Source: an uncultured Granulicella sp.
GTDB taxonomy: Bacteria; Acidobacteriota; Terriglobia; Terriglobales; Acidobacteriaceae
Direction of reading: 5' to 3'
Assembly: GCA_937871785.1 (NCBI GenBank)
Contig: CALMON010000141.1
Location: 1 to 34,725 of the forward strand
DNA: 34,725 bases
In this document: positions 6,472 through 17,262 of the stretch, one piece after another
Layout of the letters: each line of letters starts with the position of its first letter
Numbering within the stretch: the stretch's first letter is position 1
Translations under genes and position numbers: made by a program
The notes under the pieces: generated by a model
The model's input: only the letters and a program-made list of their open reading frames with translations
Told to the model about the DNA's origin: nothing
The model's database searches: none

Positions 6472-8582
6472 GCCCGAGCCGGCAGCCCCCGATGCCTGTC
6501 CGGAACGTCCAACGCACGATGTCTTTTGTTCGCGTTCCTGTCTTTCTTTTGTCGGGTGTGCTTTGCCCGGCATTGCTGGCAAGCCCGGCTTCCGCGCAAA
6601 CTTCCGCCCCGGCGCCGCATCAGGTTGAGCCCCAGACCGAGGCCACTCCCCGAAAAGGCGAGATCGTGGTGCAAAGCCACGGTGAGCCGCCGGAACCGCA
6701 GACCGTACCCCCATCGACCACAGCAGGGGCAGCCGTAACGACCGTCAAGCCGGAAGAAAACGCTGTCCCAGACCTTACCGACGTCGAGCGCGCCGCCATC
6801 CGCTTCACGGCCTACGATCTGGACGCGAGGCTGACGCCGGCTAGCTCCAGTCTCGCGATGCGGGCGCGGTTGACGGTTCGCAACGTGAGGACGGTTCCGC
6901 TAAAGGCGCTGGCGCTGCAGGTTTCCTCGTCGCTGCGGTGGGAAAGCGTGACGCTCGAAAGCGGCGCGGCGCGCGTGAAGCTGCCGCTGGCGCAGCACCT
7001 GCTGGAAACCGACGCGGACCATACCGGGCAGGTGTCTGAAGCTGTCATAACGCTCCCGGAGCCGCTCGCCCCGGGAGCGTCGGTGCGGTTGGACACATTT
7101 TACTCCGGCACGGTCGCCCAGAACGCGACGCGCCTGCAGCGGCTGGGCGCGAACGACGCGGCCGGCAAGGAAGCCGATTGGGACGCGATCGGCGCGGGAG
7201 GCGACGGGCCCGGGACTTCGACCGCGCTGCGCGGCTTCGGCGACGTGCTTTGGTATCCGGTGAGCGCGCCGCAGCTTTTTCTGGGGCAGGGAGCGCAGTT
7301 ATTTGAGGCCGCCGGCCGCTTGAGGCTCGCCAATGTCGCCACGGCCGTGCACCTGCGCCTGGCGGTGGATTACCTGGGCGACCCGCCCAGCGCGGCGTAC
7401 TTCTGCGGCCGCCGCCGCGCGCTGACGGCGGCCAGCGACAACGCGGACGCTCCCGTGGTGAGCTCGCCCGGGGTGGCTACGGCCGATTTTCCGGAGTCTC
7501 CGCTCGGCTTCAGGACGCTGAGCCTGTTTGTGATCGACTCGCCGGAAACGCTGCTGCCGGAAGCGGGGCAGTCAGCCCCGGCCGCTCCGCCGCTGGCGGT
7601 CGAGTCGGGCAAAACGGCCGTTTTCCCGCTGCTGGTGGCCAGTTCCACCGACGCTGCCGCGGTGATCACGGACTGGCTCGGGCCGAAGCCGCTTTCGTCC
7701 CTCGCGATCCTCGACCATGCCGGCCAGCCGTTTGAGGATGGTCCGCTGCTGGTGGCTCCGCTCTCGGCGCTGGCGGGGGCCGACGCCGCGCCGGCGCTGA
7801 CGCACAGCCTGACCCACGCCTGGGTGCAGACGGGCGTGCCCTGGATGGACGAGGGGCTGGCGCAATTGATGGTGTTGCTGGCGGTTGAGCGCAGCCGCGG
7901 TCGCGAAGCGGCGGAAGCGCAGCTTCAGGCGCTGGTGCAGCCCCTGGCTCTGGGTGACGTGGCTCCGAAGGCGGCCACTGCTGCTCCAGAAGGTGTTGGC
8001 ATCCCCCCAGCGAGCCTCGACAGCCAGCCGCAGGCGCAAGCGCTCACCGAGGCCTCAAGCGATATCTTTTACCGGCGCAAGGCCGCGGCCGTCTGGTGGA
8101 TGCTGCGCGACCTTGCCGGCGAAGAGCCGCTGAAGCTTGCCTTGCAGGCCTGGCGAGTGCAACCCGCTTCAAAGGAAGGCGCGGTGGCGCAGACGAAGGG
8201 GTTCGAAGCGCTGCTCGAAAAAGTCAGCGGCAAGGACCTGCGCTGGTTTTTCGACGATTGGGTGTTCCGCGACGTGGGTCTGCCCGACCTGACTATCGCC
8301 GAGGTGACTCCCCGTGAACTGGAGTCTTCGACAGGGCGCAAAACCGGCTGGCTGGTCGCGGTGACGGTTCGGAATGATGGCGCCGCCGCCGCGGATGTGC
8401 CCGTCATCGTGCGAGCCAGCGGGCTTAGCGCCACAGCGCGCATACGCGTTCCGGGCTTCGGCAGTGTCACGCAGCGCGTGCTGGTGGAAGCTCCGCCGAC
8501 CGAGGTCATCGTGAACGATGGGACCACTCCCGAGCAGCGGACGTCGCTGCACACCAAGGACGTGGTGGTGCGAGCCAAGTAG
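6468..8582 (+). CDS. Secreted M1 aminopeptidase-like protein with degenerate zinc site
   Basis: A 704-residue exported protein. The signal peptide is clearest from the internal Met at codon 18 (SFVRVPVFLLSGVLCPALLAS, ending ASA); TTG 6468, ATG 6492 and ATG 6519 are all possible starts. An N-terminal beta domain (about 105-300) looks like the M1 peptidase saddle. At 446-462 the sequence is HSLTH then, 11 residues later, DEGLA, where an active M1 enzyme has HExxH-x18-E. The catalytic Glu is Ser and the spacing is short, so zinc peptidase activity is unlikely. The region FDDWVFRDVGLPDL (about 590-610) and a C-terminal beta domain complete it. A non-catalytic binding or scaffold role is an inference. 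Confidence 0.75.
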   Translation: MSPSRQPPMPVRNVQRTMSFVRVPVFLLSGVLCPALLASPASAQTSAPAPHQVEPQTEATPRKGEIVVQSHGEPPEPQTVPPSTTAGAAVTTVKPEENAVPDLTDVERAAIRFTAYDLDARLTPASSSLAMRARLTVRNVRTVPLKALALQVSSSLRWESVTLESGAARVKLPLAQHLLETDADHTGQVSEAVITLPEPLAPGASVRLDTFYSGTVAQNATRLQRLGANDAAGKEADWDAIGAGGDGPGTSTALRGFGDVLWYPVSAPQLFLGQGAQLFEAAGRLRLANVATAVHLRLAVDYLGDPPSAAYFCGRRRALTAASDNADAPVVSSPGVATADFPESPLGFRTLSLFVIDSPETLLPEAGQSAPAAPPLAVESGKTAVFPLLVASSTDAAAVITDWLGPKPLSSLAILDHAGQPFEDGPLLVAPLSALAGADAAPALTHSLTHAWVQTGVPWMDEGLAQLMVLLAVERSRGREAAEAQLQALVQPLALGDVAPKAATAAPEGVGIPPASLDSQPQAQALTEASSDIFYRRKAAAVWWMLRDLAGEEPLKLALQAWRVQPASKEGAVAQTKGFEALLEKVSGKDLRWFFDDWVFRDVGLPDLTIAEVTPRELESSTGRKTGWLVAVTVRNDGAAAADVPVIVRASGLSATARIRVPGFGSVTQRVLVEAPPTEVIVNDGTTPEQRTSLHTKDVVVRAK

Positions 8583-8583
8583 C

Positions 8584-8604
8584 CCCGGCGCCGGGGTTTG
8601 TTGT
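8584..8604 (+). terminator. Probable terminator between convergent genes
   Basis: CCCCGGCGCCGGGG is a perfect 14-bp palindrome immediately after the stop of the M1-like gene, followed by TTTGTTGT. The stem is GC-only and the T tract is interrupted, so it is a moderate candidate. It fits within the 22-bp gap before the convergent AsmA-like gene. Confidence 0.5.
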
Positions 8605-10353
8605 CTACCTTCCCCGGCTGCGGCGAGGTGATTCCGGCGCGCGAGTCGGGTGGAGGTCTACGCACGTTTGCGGGCCTCCCCAGGCGCGGGTGCAGAGCAG
8701 GTCGATCCGCATCGGGGCAGTCGCGGGCGCGCTGGTTCCTGTCGCCGGCGCGGAAGCGGGCGTCAGCGCCGCGGGGGGAGCCTCGAGTGCCTGCGGGACG
8801 CCGTCGCCCAAGGGTGGCAACAGGGCGGTGAGCCGGCTGAGTTCGGCCGGGGTCGCCGTACCGGAGAGCTGGAGTCGGTAGAGTTCCGGGGTGGCGGTGC
8901 CGCTCAGGATAAGGGGTGGGTCGTCCCCCGTCGCAAGGTTCACAGGCTGCAGCGTCAGACTACCCTGCCCGAACGCGAGCGCAAGAGACGGAGGCCCGGG
9001 CTCTCCGGTCTTTATCTTCGACCGGTCTGGAATCCCGTTAGGGGCGGCTGCTGAAACAGACGTGGTGAAAACCCCGGACCAGAACGGCGGCACGGATTCC
9101 GCAGGAGCTGCCGCGTTGCCGATGCTCCCGGAAACCGTTCCGCCCCAGGATGCGTTCGCGGGAAGGCGCTGCGAGAAAAGCCGCGCCCAGTTCAGCAGCC
9201 AGGCTTCCGGAACTCCGGTCATACCCACGGTTGCTCCGGCAGCGTGACGGCTAGTCAGGTCCAGGGTGTCGGCGGTGGCGGCGATCACCCCGGCGGCATG
9301 ACCGTTTTGCGGCTGGTCGGTGTCGCCCAGAGGCAGGGTGCAGGCAGGGTTGTGGATGAGCCCGTCGGCCACATCGAGATGACCGTTACATTCCACATTG
9401 AATGTGAGCATGTCGGCGGGGATGAAGTCGCTGCGGCGCACATGCTTGAGCTTGACCGCCGTGGTGATCGCCGCGTTGCCGAGCGTGCCGTGCATCGTGG
9501 CTGTCGCGCCGATGTCGCCGCGCCAGCCCATGTCGTACCCGCTGACCAGAACGCTGGCCTGTCCGAGCGGCGCGCGCTTCCACTCGGCGGTCAGGTCGAC
9601 GGGAACGTCGGTGAGCCGGTCGGCGCGTTTCAGCGTGCCTTCAATCGTTAGCAGCCCGGTATCGAACACGCTGGTATCGGTGCGGGTCGGTTTGCCTTCC
9701 AGCCGCAAGCGCCATTGCTGCGGCGACGGCAGCCAAAGGGCAAAGTCGGTTTCGGTCAGGGCGAAGGGCTCTTTCTCGTAGCCCATTTTCACGTTGATTC
9801 GCGCTCCGGTCGCTTCAATGTATGGGAAGCGCGGCGCCGGCCCCGGCGTTGTTTGCGCGGTGGGGGCGGCTTCCTCGCGCGCGGCATGGAGCAGGATACT
9901 TTCAAGATTCCAACGTCCGTCCGCGCGGCGCACCAGGTTCAGGCTGGGGGCGGAACCGTTGGGGTCGACCACGAATCGGATGGATGACACTTCCACCTGC
10001 CGTCGCCACAGGGAGCTGACGCGGATCGTCGCTTCCACCCGGTTCGAGCGGATAACGGGCTCATATCCGAACGCGGGATCTTCGCTGACGACCAGATTTT
10101 CGAGCGTAAAGCCAGGCACGGGCAGCAGGTGCAACGACACATTATCAAGGTGAACGGGCCGGCCCAGGCTTTCGCTCATGCTGGTGGCGATGCGCCGGGA
10201 AAGGCGATTGGCGTTCAGCAGGGGAGGCCCCAGGGCGAGCACGAGCAGAAGGAAAACGACCCCGGCGGCGGCGATCAGTTTGCGTCGCCGCCGTCGTTGC
10301 CCTGGGGTTGCGGGCTCGGGTGCTTCGGCGGATGGTTCGTGCGGCTCGGCCAT
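8605..10353 (-). CDS. AsmA-family-like envelope protein
   Basis: A membrane-anchored protein of about 582 residues. A short Pro/Arg-rich cytosolic tail is followed by one transmembrane helix (KLIAAAGVVFLLLVLALG) and then the AsmA-type start of the periplasmic domain: LGRPVHLDNVSLHLLPVPGFTLENLVVSEDP (quoted in part), with repeated beta segments after it. AsmA-like proteins are bridge-type proteins linked to outer-membrane lipid homeostasis; the specific partner is unknown. The C-terminal ~80 residues are Pro/Ala-rich and low complexity. I use ATG 10353; the track starts three codons earlier at TTG 10362 and neither has a strong ribosome site. Confidence 0.8.
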   Translation of the reverse strand: MAEPHEPSAEAPEPATPGQRRRRRKLIAAAGVVFLLLVLALGPPLLNANRLSRRIATSMSESLGRPVHLDNVSLHLLPVPGFTLENLVVSEDPAFGYEPVIRSNRVEATIRVSSLWRRQVEVSSIRFVVDPNGSAPSLNLVRRADGRWNLESILLHAAREEAAPTAQTTPGPAPRFPYIEATGARINVKMGYEKEPFALTETDFALWLPSPQQWRLRLEGKPTRTDTSVFDTGLLTIEGTLKRADRLTDVPVDLTAEWKRAPLGQASVLVSGYDMGWRGDIGATATMHGTLGNAAITTAVKLKHVRRSDFIPADMLTFNVECNGHLDVADGLIHNPACTLPLGDTDQPQNGHAAGVIAATADTLDLTSRHAAGATVGMTGVPEAWLLNWARLFSQRLPANASWGGTVSGSIGNAAAPAESVPPFWSGVFTTSVSAAAPNGIPDRSKIKTGEPGPPSLALAFGQGSLTLQPVNLATGDDPPLILSGTATPELYRLQLSGTATPAELSRLTALLPPLGDGVPQALEAPPAALTPASAPATGTSAPATAPMRIDLLCTRAWGGPQTCVDLHPTRAPESPRRSRGR

Positions 10354-10479
10354 GGACGTCAATCGACTCGTTCAGAAACGGTGGCGCAGGCGGACGCTGG
10401 TTTTTCCGCTGCGCCGCGGAAAAGCTGGGGGAAGCGAGGCTGGTGCCGGCCTGCCCCCTCAAAGACAGACACGCTTGAC

Positions 10480-11424
10480 CTACCGGATGACGTGGAAGGT
10501 GCGTCCCCAACGGGTGCCGTCGAAGATGTGGATCAGCACGTGGAAGGCAAACGCGATGCGGTCGCCCATGCCGGTCTTGTCTTCCTGGTCGGCGGGAGTT
10601 TTGAACGACCAGTACACAAACATTGGGCGGCCCATGATGTTTTCCATCGGCACAAAGCCCCAGAAGCGGCCGTCGAGCGATTCGGTGCGGTTGTCGCCCA
10701 TGGCAAACACCTTGCCGGGGGGAACGACGATTTCACCGTTGACGATGTGGCTGGGAAGCTCGATGGACCAGAGTGTGGCGTGGTTGTTGCTGGCTTCGGC
10801 CTGGATGCCGGGGACGTCGGCGGGGAAGTCGTCGCGGTAGGGCGTGTAGGCGTGCTGCGGGTTGCCGTCGTCGCGCGGGGGAAGCTGGTACGGCTCGGTT
10901 TGCGCCACCCCGTTCAGGTACACGACGCCGTGCTGGAGGTGGATGCGGTCGCCCGGAACGCCGATGACGCGCTTGACCAGGATCAGGTCGGGCGATTCCG
11001 GATTGGGCTTCAGAAAGACGATGATGTCGCCGCGCTGCACGGGGCGGTAGTGCACAAACGGAGCCCACTTGGTCGCGGGAGACAGCGCGACCCGGTCGAC
11101 CATAAGGTGGTCGCCGATCAGCAGCGTGTTTTCCATCGAGGCCGAAGGAATTTCAAAGTTTTGCGCGATGAATCCGAAGCAGAACAGGGCCATCACGATC
11201 ACGGTGCAAATGGACGCCAGCGCTTCAAGTGGCGTTTCCTGCGGGTCGCCTTCGCGGAGGCGGCGGCCGTGGGCGCCGTACAAACGCGGCGCGGCGGGTT
11301 TCGGGACAACCCCCGCGGGGGCGGTGTCCGGCAGCGGCTCGAGCGTGGTTTGAGGGCGTGTGTCCAAGAGGGCGGCGTCTCCGTAATAAGTCTGGGCCTT
11401 GCCAGTGTACCGCGACGGAGGCAC
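10480..11424 (-). CDS. lepB: Signal peptidase I (first of two paralogues)
   Basis: Type I signal peptidase that removes signal peptides from exported proteins at the outer face of the inner membrane. The catalytic Ser is Ser96 in IPSASMENT and the general-base Lys is Lys151 in ILVKRVIGVPGDRI; GDNRTESLDGRFWGFV (box E) follows. One transmembrane helix (about 68-88) precedes the serine, with a long (~65-residue) Pro-rich N-terminal extension. The GTG start at 11424 lies only a few bases from a dispersed repeat and has no visible Shine-Dalgarno, so the true N-terminus may be further in. It follows a second lepB and rnc on the same strand. Confidence 0.93.
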   Translation of the reverse strand: MPPSRYTGKAQTYYGDAALLDTRPQTTLEPLPDTAPAGVVPKPAAPRLYGAHGRRLREGDPQETPLEALASICTVIVMALFCFGFIAQNFEIPSASMENTLLIGDHLMVDRVALSPATKWAPFVHYRPVQRGDIIVFLKPNPESPDLILVKRVIGVPGDRIHLQHGVVYLNGVAQTEPYQLPPRDDGNPQHAYTPYRDDFPADVPGIQAEASNNHATLWSIELPSHIVNGEIVVPPGKVFAMGDNRTESLDGRFWGFVPMENIMGRPMFVYWSFKTPADQEDKTGMGDRIAFAFHVLIHIFDGTRWGRTFHVIR

Positions 11425-11430
11425 CGGGTC

Positions 11431-11500
11431 GTCTCTGCTTCTGGATAGGTCTGGGCTTTCGCCCAGACATCAAGACGCAACAAGAAACGGGCTTTAGCCC
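11431..11500. repeat. Dispersed hairpin repeat, inverted copy of the 3.7-kb element
   Basis: Bases 11431-11472 are the reverse complement of 3757-3798 with about 40 of 42 positions matching: palindrome GTCTGGGC/GCCCAGAC with tail CTATCCAGAAGCAGAGAC. A further hairpin with the same GGGC-TTTA-GCCC core lies at 11489-11500. The element fills the gap between the two signal peptidase genes. Confidence 0.8.
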
Positions 11501-11540
11501 CGGGGACTCGGCACCCTGAACAGCGGATAGGAAAGCTGCT

Positions 11541-12275
11541 CTACTGCACCAGCCGCTCGCTGGTCAGCAGGTGCCCGAGCCGGCCGGCGAAGGTTTGGCC
11601 CGGCGCCGGGGCGTTGGCGGAAAGCAGAACGGCGAGTGGGCGGCCTTCGATGCTGGCGTCCGGAACGAAGCCCCAGTAGCGGCTGTCGAGCGAATCGTTG
11701 CGATTGTCGCCGAGCACAAAGCAGTCGCCGGCGGGCACCAGCAGGTCGCCGTGGCTGGCATTGCGACGCAGGCTGACCCACCAGGCAGGCTCGACATCCT
11801 CGTTCAAGCGGTGGAGCGCAGGAAAGTCATCGCGAAAGGCATCCGGGCCGGACGGCGTGAATGTGGCGTACGGCTCGTTGACCGGCGCGCCGTTGACGAA
11901 GACGCGGCCCGCGCGCAGGTGAATGCGGTCGCCCGCGACGCCGACGACACGCTTGACCATGGGCGTTTCCGGGTGCAGCGGGTAGTGGAACACGACGACG
12001 TCGCCGCGCTGCACGCCGGAGCGCGGCAGCAGAACGCCTCCCCAGCGGCTCCAGCGGCCAAACCCCGCAGGCGAAAACGCTTGTTTGTCGCCCAGGAGAA
12101 AGTCGACGATGCGCAGCGTCGGCGACATGGAAGCGGACGGAATGCGCGAAGGTTGAAACAGAAACGTGACCGTGAACAGGGCCACGACGGTGAGCGACAG
12201 CAGCGATTGGATGGAGCGCAGGGCGCTTTCGCGCGGAAGCGGTGCGGCGGGCCGAAGCGTGGAAGGGCGAATCAA
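11541..12275 (-). CDS. lepB: Signal peptidase I (second paralogue)
   Basis: A second type I signal peptidase, 244 residues. It has a transmembrane helix (about 24-41), catalytic Ser49 in SRIPSASMSPT, Lys108 in MVKRVVGVAGDRIHL and box E GDNRNDSLDSRYWGFVP. All key residues are present, so it should be active. It lacks the long N-terminal extension of its neighbour. The start is TTG 12275, overlapping the rnc stop as TTGA, so it is translationally coupled to RNase III. Pairing of rnc with lepB is common in bacteria; the tandem lepB pair here suggests duplication with possible division of substrates. Confidence 0.92.
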   Translation of the reverse strand: MIRPSTLRPAAPLPRESALRSIQSLLSLTVVALFTVTFLFQPSRIPSASMSPTLRIVDFLLGDKQAFSPAGFGRWSRWGGVLLPRSGVQRGDVVVFHYPLHPETPMVKRVVGVAGDRIHLRAGRVFVNGAPVNEPYATFTPSGPDAFRDDFPALHRLNEDVEPAWWVSLRRNASHGDLLVPAGDCFVLGDNRNDSLDSRYWGFVPDASIEGRPLAVLLSANAPAPGQTFAGRLGHLLTSERLVQ

Positions 12276-13114
12276 GCTGTCTGCTCCATTGCCGCTGCGG
12301 GCGGAGCAGGGACGAGCTCCGGCCAGCGCCGCAGAGCCATTTCCGCAGCAAGCTGCTGGGCTTCTTTCTTGGTGGTAGCCTCGGCCTGCGCGAGCACCAG
12401 CGTGCCGGTGGAGCTTTCAAGCTGCGCCTCGATGGTAAAGCGGCGCTGGTGGGCCGGTCCGGTTTCCGCCACGTCGATGTAGCGCAAACGACCGGCGCCG
12501 GTGGCCTGGGCGCGTTCCTGCAGCAGCGTTTTATGGTCGCGCAACGCGCCGCCGGTGGAGCCCTCGAGTGCGGCGCGCATCGCCGCCATCTCCGGGGCGA
12601 CGACGGCGGTTTCCACCAGCGTACGCACGGGGTCGAGCCCGCCGTCCAGGTAGATGGCGGCGATCACGGCTTCGGCGGCGTTGGCGTGGAGCGCGGGTTT
12701 GGCGCGGCCGCCGGCCTGTTCGGCACTTGCGCCCAGCAGCAGGTGCTCGCCCAGCTTCCAGTCGAAACCGACCTCCGCCATGCGCTTGCGGCTGACGAGC
12801 GCGGCGCGCAGCCGGGTCAGCTCGCCTTCGCCGCACTGCGGAAACAGCTTGAAGATCGCTTCCGCGACGAGCAGGCCGAGCACGGCGTCACCGAGAAACT
12901 CGAGCTGCTCGTTGTCGTCACCCGGCAAGGCCAGACTTTTGGTGGAACGCTCGGCGGTTCGGGGGTCGATGCCGCGCGATTCATAGGAATAGGAGCGGTG
13001 CGTCAGCGCGAGGCGCAGCAGGTGAGCATTCCGAAACCGGTAGCCGAGCCGGGTTTCAAGCGCGACGAAGGGCTCGCCGCTGCCGTTAGCCGCTCGGGGT
13101 TTGCGCGATGCCAT
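12272..13114 (-). CDS. rnc: Ribonuclease III
   Basis: Double-strand RNA endonuclease for rRNA and mRNA processing, 280 residues. The catalytic domain (about 15-165) has Glu69, Glu72 and Asp76 in EQLEFLGDAVLG, and Glu148 in ANAAEAVIAAIYLDGG. The position equivalent to Asp114 of the E. coli enzyme is Asn145, an unusual change. About 18 extra residues sit just before the LEFLGD signature. A double-stranded RNA-binding domain (about 187-268) follows with the basic KKEAQQLAAEMALRRW helix. ATG 13114 has GGAGG at ideal spacing. It is first in a run with two signal peptidases. Confidence 0.94.
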   Translation of the reverse strand: MASRKPRAANGSGEPFVALETRLGYRFRNAHLLRLALTHRSYSYESRGIDPRTAERSTKSLALPGDDNEQLEFLGDAVLGLLVAEAIFKLFPQCGEGELTRLRAALVSRKRMAEVGFDWKLGEHLLLGASAEQAGGRAKPALHANAAEAVIAAIYLDGGLDPVRTLVETAVVAPEMAAMRAALEGSTGGALRDHKTLLQERAQATGAGRLRYIDVAETGPAHQRRFTIEAQLESSTGTLVLAQAEATTKKEAQQLAAEMALRRWPELVPAPPAAAMEQTA

Positions 13115-13157
13115 GGATCGCCTCCGCTTTCATGGTACCGCCGCGGAAGGGGAAACT

Positions 13158-13622
13158 CTACCGCATCGACCGGCCTAGCCCGGCGAGCAGCGAGGTGACA
13201 ACATCGAGGCCGCGGCGGGAGTCTTCGCTGTTCATGCGGCGCACCAGCGTGAACAGCGAGGGCGTTTTGCGGCGAGGGTTCAACTGCTGCACGGCGTCGA
13301 CCGGGGGCGTCAGGCTTTCGACCACGTTCAAAAGCACCTCCGGGTCGATGGAGCCGAGCAGCCGCGCCACCGTAATGCCGTTGCGGATGGCCTGCGTGCA
13401 GACCGGCTCTTTCACGTACTCGGCAATCTTCGCGAAGATCTCATTCTTGCTGCCGACCGCGCCGTACAGGAGGTCCAGCACGCCTTGCCTGTGCGCTTCT
13501 TCGAGCAGGTCGAACGCTACCAGCAGAGCTTCGGCGTGCTCCTGCGGAGCGGCGGCCAGGCGGCGTTCGAGTTCGCGCCGGGGGTCGATAGCGGGAACCT
13601 GGAAAGCGATCGGATTGGCCAT
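13158..13622 (-). CDS. DUF1641 family protein, formate dehydrogenase partner
   Basis: A 154-residue protein that I recognise as DUF1641, a family usually encoded next to FdhA-type molybdoenzymes (for example yjgD and yrhD beside yjgC and yrhE in Bacillus). The core is the helical segment LLYGAVGSKNEI...ITVARLLGSIDPEVLLNVVESL around residues 51-105. No membrane segment or metal motif is seen; biochemical role is unknown and an accessory or assembly function is inferred from neighbourhood only. ATG 13622 is preceded by GAAAGG. It follows the formate dehydrogenase gene by 68 bp on the same strand. Confidence 0.87.
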   Translation of the reverse strand: MANPIAFQVPAIDPRRELERRLAAAPQEHAEALLVAFDLLEEAHRQGVLDLLYGAVGSKNEIFAKIAEYVKEPVCTQAIRNGITVARLLGSIDPEVLLNVVESLTPPVDAVQQLNPRRKTPSLFTLVRRMNSEDSRRGLDVVTSLLAGLGRSMR

Positions 13623-13690
13623 GGTTTGCCTTTCTTGATGAGCGGTGAAGGCTGGCCGCGCGGTCGGGTGCAGCCAGCAGATCGACGAGC

Positions 13691-16720
<3,030 letters not shown>

Positions 16721-16801
16721 AAGTTGTTTCAGATGGTGACGGAGGTGTTGCCGTTGTGTCCGGTCGCGGCTTCCGTACGATCTTCGCTTTCGGGCCCCGC
16801 G

Positions 16802-16831
16802 TTGACCCGGCGGAGGGCAAAACCGTATAGT
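16802..16831 (+). promoter_or_regulatory. Sigma-70 type promoter of the cobalamin locus
   Basis: TTGACC (16802-16807) and TATAGT (16826-16831) are 18 bp apart. Transcription would start near 16838, exactly at the 5' strand of riboswitch helix P1, which strongly supports the call. It lies divergent to fdhA, whose start codon is about 80 bp away. Confidence 0.72.
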
Positions 16832-16836
16832 TTCGG

Positions 16837-17002
16837 TATCTGGTGTTCGGGAAGACGGTGGGAATCCGTCGCTACCGCGTAACTGTATTCGCTGAGAGCA
16901 GGGCAATTTGTTGAGGTCACTGGAACGAGTTTCGTTCCGGGAAGGCCGCCCTTGAAGTTGATGGACGCTCGTCGAGGCGTAAGTCAGGAGACCGGCCAGG
17001 TA
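16837..17002 (+). promoter_or_regulatory. Cobalamin riboswitch 1
   Basis: Adenosylcobalamin-type aptamer in the leader of the cobU-cbiA/btuF transcript. Conserved elements in order are GGGAAGACGGTGGGAATCC, the CCGCGTAACTGT segment, GTCACTGG, CGGGAAGGC and the B12 box AAGTCAGGAGACCGGCC. The closing helix P1 pairs TATCTGG (16837-16843) with CCAGGTA (16996-17002). The 3' strand of P1 can instead pair with TACCTG at 17015-17020, giving a mutually exclusive hairpin that looks like the expression platform. Confidence 0.93.
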
Positions 17003-17262
17003 AGGTGCGCAAGCTACCTGTTCGTGCGATTCGGGAAGAGGAGTTCGGTACCGTTTTCCATGAGGGAAACGGACATGAGTCTCCCCGCTCGGGAAACACC
17101 CACAGGGGTCTTGCGCTGGGCTTGCTTCAACTTCGCGAGGAGAGTTGAAGAGCATCGCTCGCCGCGCCCTTGGGGGCACGGGAGCACCGCTGCCTCCTGG
17201 TTTCGAATCCCGCTCTGCGTCCCCGTCCTTTGTTGAGAGGGGGGCGCAAGGAGCGACGTGCT
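17003..17262 (+). promoter_or_regulatory. Long structured leader between riboswitch 1 and cobU-cbiA
   Basis: No gene is evident in these 260 bases. They hold CCGTTTTCC/GGGAAACGG with an ATGA loop (17051-17072), and CTTCAACT/AGTTGAAG (17125-17150) whose 10-nt loop contains GAGGAG. Neither stem is followed by a T run, so they are not classical terminators. AAGGAG at 17248-17253 is a good ribosome site for TTG 17263. Confidence 0.55.

Noticed and set aside
10402-10423. 8-bp hairpin TTTTCCGC/GCGGAAAA between the AsmA-like and lepB genes
   Set aside because: The A run is on the 3' side on both strands, the wrong polarity for an intrinsic terminator.
16721-17179. 153-codon N-terminal extension of the formate dehydrogenase ORF
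   Set aside because: It is antisense to the cobalamin riboswitch and promoter and has no protein-like features; ATG 16720 is at the domain start.
17195-17222. tRNA T-loop-like GGTTTCGAATCCC
   Set aside because: The T stem pairs poorly and no matching acceptor stem, D arm or anticodon arm is found around it.
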